Positions 7,532-13,832 of a stretch of DNA of 44,576 nucleotides are shown here, one piece after another. The first letter of the stretch is position 1. Each line of letters opens with the position of its first letter. The notes below the pieces were generated by a model, which was given only the letters and a program-made list of their open reading frames with translations, ran no database searches and was not told where the DNA came from. Both the position numbers and the translations under genes were made by a program. The stretch comes from Solirubrobacteraceae bacterium (GTDB taxonomy: Bacteria > Actinomycetota > Thermoleophilia > Solirubrobacterales > Solirubrobacteraceae): contig JADGPP010000023.1 in assembly GCA_017882375.1 (NCBI GenBank), forward strand, positions 1-44,576. The letters are read 5' to 3'.

Positions 7532-7873
7532 CTAGCCGCCGGAGGACTCGTAGCGCGCCTGCTCCTCGGCGGTGCGCTCGGCCCAGGGGATGCTCTGCAG
7601 ACGGGCGTCGAGGATCGGCTCGCCGCTGTCCACCGACAGCCCGTACTTGCCTTCGGCCAGACGCGCCTCGGCGCGCTCGACGGCCGCCAGCTCCTCGCGC
7701 AGCGGGGCAGCCAGACCGGCATCGATCTCCGCGTCGAGCAACTGCGGCGCGTTGTCGCCGGCGTCTGCCGGGTCGCTCTGCGGGTCGGTCTCGGGCTCGG
7801 CCAGATCGGCGAGCGCACGCTCGATGCGCTCGCGCTCGGAGGCCAGCAGCTCGCGTGCCTTTGCAGGGTCCAT
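7532..7873 (-). CDS. DksA/TraR-like protein lacking the zinc-finger cysteines
   Basis: A 113-residue protein. Residues 1-75 form an acidic coiled-coil region (KARELLASERERIERALADL, then an AAVERAEARLAEGKYG helix). The C-terminal part aligns with the DksA/TraR C4 zinc finger, but YGxCxxCGxxI reads YGLSVDSGEPI and the second Cys pair is replaced in IPWAERTAEEQ. It therefore contains no cysteine and cannot hold the zinc. DksA proteins bind in the RNA polymerase secondary channel and tune transcription with ppGpp. Cys-free relatives are known in actinobacteria, but their role is not clear. A CATACT hexamer lies six bases before the ATG and no Shine-Dalgarno is visible. Confidence 0.78.
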   Translation of the reverse strand: MDPAKARELLASERERIERALADLAEPETDPQSDPADAGDNAPQLLDAEIDAGLAAPLREELAAVERAEARLAEGKYGLSVDSGEPILDARLQSIPWAERTAEEQARYESSGG

Positions 7874-7879
7874 GCGGGC

Positions 7880-7885
7880 AGTATG
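7880..7885 (-). promoter_or_regulatory. -10-like hexamer, leaderless arrangement (DksA-like gene)
   Basis: On the minus strand CATACT ends exactly six bases before the ATG at 7873 and there is no purine-rich ribosome site. The spacing suits transcription starting at or next to the A of the start codon. Confidence 0.35.
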
Positions 7886-7956
7886 AACGACCGAACGGCA
7901 GCCTCGTCCCGCGGCGGCCACGATCGGGCCGCCCGGGCGAGCTGGGGCAGGTCGCC

Positions 7957-8829
7957 TCAGGCGGCCGGTGCGACTTCGCTCCGCGTGCCGGCGCGGATCG
8001 CCTCGACGACCACCGGCGGATCGTCGTAGAAGGGCACGTGTCCCGCGCCGATCGTCACGTGCCTGGCGTGCGGCAGCAGCGCGCGTGCGCGCGGAGCCTG
8101 CAGACGAAAGGGGAGCAGGCGATCTTGCGTGCCCCAGAGGATCGTGACTGCCGCCCGTGCCAACTGCTCGGGCGCGGCGAAGGTGTAGTCGTCGAAGGCC
8201 GCCAGGGCCCCGGCGAAGGCCGGCGCCGCCCAGGCGTCGCGCAGCGTCGCGACGGCCTCCTGCGCCGGTAGCTGAGCAGGTCGTCCGAACGTCTGCCACA
8301 GCAGCGCCCTGCGACCCGCGCGCGTTCTGATCAGCGCTTCCAGCGCCGGCCGGGCCGCGCGCGGCGTTTGTGCGAGCGGCGCGAGCGAGGCCTGGCAGAA
8401 GCGGCGCTCGGCCGCCGTCCAGAAGCCGGCGGGGGAGATCGCGCTCGCCGTGGCGACCGCGCCGCGGCGGGCCAGCTCGAGGGCGATTGCCCCGCCCATC
8501 GAGTTGCCCGCGACATGGGGGCGCGCCAGCCCCGCGGCGGCGAAGAAGCGCTCGAAGGCGTCGGCGTAGGCCGGGACGGTCGGCGAGACCCCGTCGGCGA
8601 GCGGCGGCGACTGGCCGAAGCCCGGTGAGTCGCATGCGATCACCTCGAAGTCGGCCGCGAGCGGGCCGATGACCGGCGCAAAGATCTGCCAGCGCAGCCC
8701 GATCCCGTGGATCAGGACCAGTGGTGGGCCGGCGCCCTGGCGGTGGTGGTTGATCGACACCGCCGCCGCGCCCGCCGAGTCGTGCGATCGGTCGGCGGCG
8801 GGTGTTCGCTGCGCGCTTCTGGCGCTCAT
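7957..8829 (-). CDS. Alpha/beta-hydrolase
   Basis: A 290-residue alpha/beta-hydrolase. LVLIHGIG carries the oxyanion HG motif, GNSMGG is the nucleophile elbow with the catalytic Ser, an acid lies in WGTQDRLLP, and GAGHVPFYDDP holds the catalytic His. It belongs to the broad esterase/C-C hydrolase/haloperoxidase-like group; substrate is not determined. Its ATG overlaps the stop of the upstream GMC oxidoreductase gene by ATGA (8826-8829), so translation is coupled. With the Baeyer-Villiger-type monooxygenase further upstream, it could hydrolyse the ester or lactone that enzyme makes. Confidence 0.88.
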   Translation of the reverse strand: MSARSAQRTPAADRSHDSAGAAAVSINHHRQGAGPPLVLIHGIGLRWQIFAPVIGPLAADFEVIACDSPGFGQSPPLADGVSPTVPAYADAFERFFAAAGLARPHVAGNSMGGAIALELARRGAVATASAISPAGFWTAAERRFCQASLAPLAQTPRAARPALEALIRTRAGRRALLWQTFGRPAQLPAQEAVATLRDAWAAPAFAGALAAFDDYTFAAPEQLARAAVTILWGTQDRLLPFRLQAPRARALLPHARHVTIGAGHVPFYDDPPVVVEAIRAGTRSEVAPAA

Positions 8830-10430
8830 GCCGGGGTCTGCACGGCCGCGGCCGCCGCGACGCGGCCGCGGATCAGGTCGGCGCCGCGCTCGGCGACCAT
8901 GATCGTCGGTGCGTGGGTGTTGCCGCCGGGGATCAGCGGCATGATCGAGGCATCGACCACGCGCAGGCCCTGCAGCCCGTGCACGCGCAGCTGCGAGTCG
9001 ACGACGGCGGCCTCGTGCGTGTCGCTCATGCGCGCCGTGCCCACCGGGTGGTAGATCAGCATCAGCCGTCGGCGCAGGTCGGCTTCCAGGTCCTCGCGCC
9101 TCGCCGTCGCGGCACCCGGCTTGAGCTCCTTGAGCAGCGTCTCGCGCAGCGGCGACTGCGCTGCGATCTCGCGCGCGAGCTGCATGCTCGCGACCAGCGA
9201 CTGCACGTCGTCGGGCTCGGACAGCGAGTTGGTGATGATGTGCGGCTTGGCGGTCGGGTCGGCGGAGCGCAGCCACACCTGCCCGCGCGCCTTCGGCGAG
9301 ACGAGCACGGGGGCGATCACCATGCAGTGGCCGTCGTAGGTCTCCGCGCCGTGGTCTTCGTAGTAGGCAGCGCCCATGTGGAATTGGATGTCCGCCGCCG
9401 GCAGCCCACCGCGCGAGCGCGTGAAGGCGACGACCTCGGCGACCGTCGAGCTGAGCTTGCCCGAGCGGCGCAGCAGCCACTCGGCGAGCGCCTTGGGCTT
9501 GTCGGCGCCGTACAGCGTCGTCGGGTCCGACACCTCCCAGATGGCGGTCACGAACGGGTGGTCCTGCAGGTTGCGCCCCACGCCGGGAAGGTCGTGGCGG
9601 ACCTGCACGCCGGCGGCGCGCAGCTCGTCGGCCGGGCCGATGCCCGAGAGCAGCAGCAGTTGCGGCGAGTTGATCGACCCGGCCGAAAGCAGCACCTCGC
9701 GCTCGGCGTGCAGCACCCGCTCGCCGCGCCGGCCCTTGCGCAGGCGCACGCCGACGGCGCGGTCGCCCTCCAGCTCGATGCCGAGCACGGTGACGCCCGT
9801 GCGCACCTCCAGGTTCGCCCGCTTGAGCGCCGGGCGCAGGAACGCGTCGGCGGCGCTGAAGCGCTGGCCATTGTGCTGCGTCACCTGGAACATCGACGCG
9901 CCGTCCTGCTCGGGGCCGTTGTAGTCGGCTATCGGCGGGATCCCCGCGGCCGCGCACGCCTGCAGCAGGCGTCTGTCCATCGCCCGCGGCGAGCGCTGCT
10001 CGGAGACGCGCAGCGGGCCGCCCGCGCCGTGGAACTCCGACGCCCCGCGCGCGTTGTCCTCGGACTTGACGAAGTACGGCAGCACATCGCGATAGCCCCA
10101 ACCGGGGGCGCCCTGCGCTTCCCACGCGTCGTAGTCCAGCGGCCGCCCGCGGACGTACAGCATCGCGTTCATCGAGCTGGAGCCGCCGAGGCTCTTGCCG
10201 CGCGGGATGTACAGCGAGCGGTTGTCGACGTGCGGCTCGGGCTCGGTCGCGTAATCCCAGTCGAGCCTTGTGTGGAACTGGTTGGGGAATGCCGCCGGGA
10301 TCTTGATGTTCATCGAGCGGTCGCGCCCGCCGGCCTCGAGCAGCAGCACGCGCACCGAGGGGTCCTCGGACAGGCGGTTGGCGAGCACGCACCCCGCCGA
10401 GCCGGCTCCGACGATCACGTAGTCGTGCAC
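8826..10430 (-). CDS. GMC-family FAD oxidoreductase (choline dehydrogenase-like)
   Basis: A 534-residue glucose-methanol-choline oxidoreductase. The N-terminus carries the FAD site VGAGSAGCVLANRLSEDP, then a short motif with LLLEAGG. GMC signature 1 is PRGKSLGGSSSMNAMLYVRG and signature 2 is GSINSPQLLLLSGIGP. The C-terminus has the catalytic pair region YHPVGTARMS and THAPTIMVAERGADLI. Such enzymes oxidise primary or secondary alcohols. The start is the GTG at 10430, because an excellent AGGGAGG lies eight bases upstream; a TTG at 10448 would put that site inside the gene. The gene lies 14 bases after the monooxygenase gene and is coupled to the hydrolase gene below. Confidence 0.93.
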   Translation of the reverse strand: MHDYVIVGAGSAGCVLANRLSEDPSVRVLLLEAGGRDRSMNIKIPAAFPNQFHTRLDWDYATEPEPHVDNRSLYIPRGKSLGGSSSMNAMLYVRGRPLDYDAWEAQGAPGWGYRDVLPYFVKSEDNARGASEFHGAGGPLRVSEQRSPRAMDRRLLQACAAAGIPPIADYNGPEQDGASMFQVTQHNGQRFSAADAFLRPALKRANLEVRTGVTVLGIELEGDRAVGVRLRKGRRGERVLHAEREVLLSAGSINSPQLLLLSGIGPADELRAAGVQVRHDLPGVGRNLQDHPFVTAIWEVSDPTTLYGADKPKALAEWLLRRSGKLSSTVAEVVAFTRSRGGLPAADIQFHMGAAYYEDHGAETYDGHCMVIAPVLVSPKARGQVWLRSADPTAKPHIITNSLSEPDDVQSLVASMQLAREIAAQSPLRETLLKELKPGAATARREDLEADLRRRLMLIYHPVGTARMSDTHEAAVVDSQLRVHGLQGLRVVDASIMPLIPGGNTHAPTIMVAERGADLIRGRVAAAAAVQTPA

Positions 10431-10436
10431 AGGCGC

Positions 10437-10446
10437 ATCCTCCCTC
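10437..10446 (-). promoter_or_regulatory. Ribosome-binding site that fixes the GMC gene start
   Basis: Reading on the minus strand, AGGGAGG is followed by eight bases and then the GTG at 10430. The site overlaps the TGA stop of the monooxygenase gene, which ties the two translation events together. Confidence 0.6.
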
Positions 10447-11983
10447 AACTCGTTGGCGCGTCGGCGAGCTGAGCCGGCGCGGCTGCGGTCTGCGGCGCCG
10501 CGAAGCGGTACTCGCTCGGGTCCAGCGTGCGGGTCTGCTCCAGATACTCGCGCATGTAGCCCGGCCAGTTGGCGACGATCCGCCCGCGCTCGTCGCGGTA
10601 CCAGGAGTCACAGCGCGTCCACGCCGTCCCGGCAAAGCGTGCCTGCAGCGCGCGGTCGCTGGCCCGCTCGACCTCGGCACGCACCTCGACCGAGCGCGCA
10701 CCGCGGGCGCGCAGTTGCGCCAGCGCCTGGCGCAGGTACGCCGCCTGCGCCTCCAGATACACGATGATCGAGCCGCCCGAGGTGTTCGTGTTGGGCCCGT
10801 ACATGACGAACATGTTCGGAAAGTTGGGAACGGTCATGCCGAGGTGTGCGTGCGCACCGTCGGCCCACGCGTCTCGCAGGTCGGCCGCCTGCGAGCCGAC
10901 GATCTGCATTCCGAACATGAAGTCGGTCGTTCTGAAGCCCGTGCCCCAGATGATGCAGTCAAGCTCGTGCAGCGTGCCGTCGGCCGTGACGATGCCCTCG
11001 GCGACCACGCGCGCGATCGGGTCGACGACGACGTCCACGTTGCGACGCTGCAGCGCCGGCAGGTAGCGCGAGCTGAACAGCACGCGCTTGCAGCCGAAGG
11101 TGTAGTCCGGCCACACCTTGCGGCGGACGTCGGGGTCTTTGAGCTGCCAGCGCATGAATGCGGCCGAGCGCAGGCCGGCGATGCGCCCGATCGTGCGCGG
11201 GTGGCGGATCGCGGCGGTGATCGCCTCGCAGTACTGGAACATGAACCTGCGCCGGAACTCCTGCACCCCGGGCACGCGTTCGATCGCCGCCCTGACCAGA
11301 GGCGGGTAGCGGCGGTTCTTGCGCGGCATAAACCAGTTGCCGCTGCGCTGAAAGACGGTCAGCCGCGCGGCCTGCGTGGCCACCTCGGGAACGAACTGGA
11401 CCGCGCTGGCGCCGGTGCCTACGACCCCCACGCGCTTGCCCGCCAGCGAGTAGTCGTGGTCCCAGCGCGCCGAGTGGAAGCCGTGCCCGGCGAACGCGTC
11501 GATGCCCTCGATCGGCGGGTAGGCCGGCTGGTTGAGCTGGCCGGTGGCGAGCACGATCGCGTCGGCCTCGCAGCGGTCGCCGTCGGCGAACTCGATCCGC
11601 CAGCGCGCGTCGTGCTCATCCCAGGCGCACGAGGTGACCTTCCGGTTGCACTCGATGTGGCGCTCGACGTCGTGCGTGCGGGCGACCTCGTTGAGGTAGC
11701 TGTCGATCTCCGCCTGCGTCGAGCACAGCCGCGACCAGTCGCGCCGCTGGGCGAAGGAGAACGAGTACAGATGGCTCGGCACGTCGCACGCTGCGCCCGG
11801 GTAGCTGTTGTAGTACCACGTCCCGCCCAGCTCAGGGGCTTGCTCGAGGATCCTGATGTCGCTGATCCCGTGGCGCTTGAGCTCGATCGCCGCGGCGATC
11901 CCGCCGAAGCCCGCGCCGACGATCGCGACGGACAACGGCCTGGTCGAGCTGTCGCGCGGTCGCACGGCGGTTGCGGCGGACAT
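10445..11983 (-). CDS. Flavin-containing monooxygenase, Baeyer-Villiger type
   Basis: A 512-residue two-dinucleotide flavoprotein. VAIVGAGFGGIAAAIEL binds FAD, LEQAPELGGTWYYNSYPG follows, and VGVVGTGASAVQFVPEVA binds NADPH. Between them FAGHGFHSARW matches the Baeyer-Villiger fingerprint FxGxxxHxxxW. ATGQLNQP and IWGTGFRTTDF are the other usual marks. These enzymes insert oxygen next to a ketone to give an ester or lactone. GAGGGG five bases before the ATG is the ribosome site. It is first in a run with the GMC oxidoreductase and alpha/beta-hydrolase, which suggests one oxidative pathway. The substrate is unknown; N- or S-oxygenation cannot be excluded. Confidence 0.92.
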   Translation of the reverse strand: MSAATAVRPRDSSTRPLSVAIVGAGFGGIAAAIELKRHGISDIRILEQAPELGGTWYYNSYPGAACDVPSHLYSFSFAQRRDWSRLCSTQAEIDSYLNEVARTHDVERHIECNRKVTSCAWDEHDARWRIEFADGDRCEADAIVLATGQLNQPAYPPIEGIDAFAGHGFHSARWDHDYSLAGKRVGVVGTGASAVQFVPEVATQAARLTVFQRSGNWFMPRKNRRYPPLVRAAIERVPGVQEFRRRFMFQYCEAITAAIRHPRTIGRIAGLRSAAFMRWQLKDPDVRRKVWPDYTFGCKRVLFSSRYLPALQRRNVDVVVDPIARVVAEGIVTADGTLHELDCIIWGTGFRTTDFMFGMQIVGSQAADLRDAWADGAHAHLGMTVPNFPNMFVMYGPNTNTSGGSIIVYLEAQAAYLRQALAQLRARGARSVEVRAEVERASDRALQARFAGTAWTRCDSWYRDERGRIVANWPGYMREYLEQTRTLDPSEYRFAAPQTAAAPAQLADAPTS

Positions 11984-12045
11984 TCGTTCCCCTCACGGCG
12001 TTGCCGCCACCATTGTCCACCTTTGCGCGCCCGCGTGAGTCGCCG

Positions 12046-12182
12046 CTACGTGCGTCCGGCGGCGCGCGCCTGCTTCAGGCCGCGGCGCGCCATGAAGCCG
12101 TTGGCGAGCAGCAGCAGCGTCTTGTTGGCCGGCGCGCGGAAGCCGCCAGCCGTCCTCGCGCTCGGACCACACGCGGGCAAGC
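12046..12182 (-). pseudogene. Possible remnant of a gene C-terminus
   Basis: The roughly 200-base gap between the serine hydrolase and the monooxygenase holds a minus-strand frame that ends at TAG 12046-12048. Its last 33 codons (GGFRAPANKTLLLLANGF...ARAAGRT) use almost only G or C at third positions, as real genes here do. No start is present. A neighbouring frame just upstream reads VWSEREDGW, so a frameshift may divide the two parts. I do not recognise the family. It may be chance in high-GC DNA. Confidence 0.28.
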
Positions 12183-13016
12183 CTAATCCAGCGGTGGCGT
12201 GCCCGCCAGCAGGTTGGCGCCCACGCCGGCGATCGTTTCCTCGCCGTAGCCCATCGACGGGTCGCCGGTCGTGAACACGGCGACCGTGAACGTGACGCCC
12301 GGGCGCTCCAGGCGCGCGGCCTCGTGAAACAGGCCCTCAGACGGAAGCGCGCCGGTCTTGAAGAAGATCTGCCAGCGCGGCCGCGCCACCGGCGGGATGC
12401 CCCAGCTCTGAGAGGGCTCGATGCCCGACATCAGCCCGCGGGCATAGGCGTAGAACTGCCGCGGGACAAGGCGCGGCAGAGCGAAGAACAGGCGCGCCTG
12501 ATCGGCGGCGGAGGTCTGTGTGAAAGCCCACCAGCCGACGCCGGGGGCGTAGTCGCGCATTGCCGATTCGCGTGCGACGCGCGCGAGCGCCGCCCCTCCG
12601 ACGATTGCCAGCACGGCCGATGCGGCGCTGTTGTCGGAGATGTGGATCATCGGATGCAGCAGCGCGTTGTCGCTCGCGCGCAGCGATCGATGGTGCGCGT
12701 CGAGCATCTGCAGGTAGGCGATGAGCATCATCACCTTGACGACGCTCGCGCTCTGAAAGTGCTCGTTTACGCGCACGCCGCTGAGGCGGCCCCGGCTGTC
12801 GACGACGGCCAGCGACGTGCGCCCCGCACGGCCGTCGAGAAAGCGCTCGGCGGCCGAGATCGCAGCGGCCGACGGATAGGCCGCGACGGGCGTGCCGCTG
12901 CCTTCTCCCTGGTACTCGAGTGCGATCGCCGGCGCGGCGGCGAGGGTCGCCAGCAGCAGCCCGGCCAGCGCGGCGGCGAGGCCGTGCGTCGCTGCGCTCG
13001 TGCGCTCAGCCCACAT
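12183..13016 (-). CDS. Secreted serine hydrolase of the class A beta-lactamase fold
   Basis: A 277-residue exported protein with a signal peptide (residues about 8-32, LAAALAGLLLATLAAAPAIA). Ser91-V-V-K94 is the SxxK nucleophile motif, SDN is at 127-129, and KTG lies in FFKTGALP near residue 228. Together these define the class A beta-lactamase / penicillin-interacting fold. The Glu-containing omega loop of true beta-lactamases is not evident, so it may be a D,D-peptidase-like or other serine hydrolase rather than a resistance enzyme. The first 11 bases overlap the end of the upstream secreted-protein gene, so the pair is probably cotranslated and may act together outside the cell. Confidence 0.82.
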   Translation of the reverse strand: MWAERTSAATHGLAAALAGLLLATLAAAPAIALEYQGEGSGTPVAAYPSAAAISAAERFLDGRAGRTSLAVVDSRGRLSGVRVNEHFQSASVVKVMMLIAYLQMLDAHHRSLRASDNALLHPMIHISDNSAASAVLAIVGGAALARVARESAMRDYAPGVGWWAFTQTSAADQARLFFALPRLVPRQFYAYARGLMSGIEPSQSWGIPPVARPRWQIFFKTGALPSEGLFHEAARLERPGVTFTVAVFTTGDPSMGYGEETIAGVGANLLAGTPPLD

Positions 13017-13740
13017 CGCGAGAGACCGTGAAGTCGTGCTGCGGGCACCGACCGTGCGCGCCGGACGGGCCCATCGCGCGTTCCCACGCCGGGTTCAGGC
13101 AGACGCGATAGACGAAATGCCGCGCGGGCGGGGCGACCGTCGCGCTCGCGTACGTCAGCCCGGAGGACAGCTCGCGCGTCGGCGTCGTCGCAGCGAGGCG
13201 GAAGACGCGCGTGCCGCGCGCGGCCACGAACCACCACGCGCTCACCGGACCCGACACGAGCTGCGGCGCATGGCGCAGACGCAGGGTCAGGCGCGTCCTG
13301 CCGGCGCCGAGGTCGAGCGCGTTCGTCGCGACCTTGGGGTTGACGATCGCGTGCAGCGAGGGGCCGGCCGGCGCCGTGGAGCCTTCGACGATGACGCGCA
13401 GGCGCGTGTCGAGCATCAGCGTCACGCCGGCGAACGCGAATGTGCCATCGGCGGAGCTGAGCGCGCGCGCGACCGTTGCAAAGCCGCGGTAGGGGTATGG
13501 GTTGAGCTGCAGTTGCAGCGGCGCCTCGGCGGTCGTCATACCGCCATCGAGCACGCGCCCGCTGACCGTCAGCGCCGCGCCGAGCGTCAGCACTGCCGGC
13601 GAGAGCGAAGCGGTCACCTCGGGAGCCGCCTGCGCGCCGGTGGGTGCGCAGGCCAGCGCTGCCGCCGCGAGCGCAAGCGCGAGCCGAGCGGCGTGGGCGG
13701 CACGGGCGATCCTCGTCTCTCGGGCATCGGGCCTGCACAT
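13006..13740 (-). CDS. Secreted protein of unknown function, Ig-like fold predicted
   Basis: A 244-residue protein with an N-terminal signal peptide (hydrophobic run LALALAAAALACAPTGAQA). The mature part is rich in beta-strand patterns: TASLSPAVLTLGAALTVSGR resembles the start of a bacterial Ig-like domain, followed by LQLQLNPYPYRGF and an FAFAGVTLMLDTRLRVIVEG strand pair. Two cysteines lie near the C-terminus (VCLNPAWER and HGRCPQHD) and may form a disulfide. I do not recognise a named family. Its end overlaps the next gene, the class A beta-lactamase-fold protein, by 11 bases, so a role on the cell surface with that enzyme is possible. Confidence 0.65.
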   Translation of the reverse strand: MCRPDARETRIARAAHAARLALALAAAALACAPTGAQAAPEVTASLSPAVLTLGAALTVSGRVLDGGMTTAEAPLQLQLNPYPYRGFATVARALSSADGTFAFAGVTLMLDTRLRVIVEGSTAPAGPSLHAIVNPKVATNALDLGAGRTRLTLRLRHAPQLVSGPVSAWWFVAARGTRVFRLAATTPTRELSSGLTYASATVAPPARHFVYRVCLNPAWERAMGPSGAHGRCPQHDFTVSRDVG

Positions 13741-13761
13741 GCGCTTGGCGCAAAGCTAGAG

Positions 13762-13791
13762 CACGGCCCGGCGCGCGTGCGCCGGGCCGTG
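13762..13791 (-). terminator. 13-base perfect hairpin after the 994-residue protein gene
   Basis: Arms 13762-13774 and 13779-13791 are perfect complements around the four-base loop GCGT. The hairpin lies 41 bases past the stop of the minus-strand gene at 13833 and 21 bases before the next gene. Beyond it the minus strand reads CTCTAGCTTTG, a short T-containing tail. It probably separates the two transcripts. Confidence 0.6.
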
Positions 13792-13832
13792 GGACCGCGA
13801 GACGGGGAAGGGCGAGGTGGCTCGCCGTCGCG

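Noticed and set aside
10431-10448. TTG start at 10448 for the GMC oxidoreductase with an overlap to the monooxygenase gene
   Set aside because: A strong AGGGAGG would lie inside the gene; the GTG at 10430 has correct spacing and starts at the family N-terminus.
8830-10701. Upstream extension of the alpha/beta-hydrolase frame across the GMC gene
   Set aside because: The region codes for the GMC oxidoreductase in another frame. The ATGA overlap at 8826-8829 gives a natural start.
12183-13016. Calling the SxxK/SDN/KTG protein a beta-lactamase resistance gene
   Set aside because: The fold motifs are present but the omega-loop Glu needed for beta-lactam hydrolysis is not evident, so resistance is not supported.
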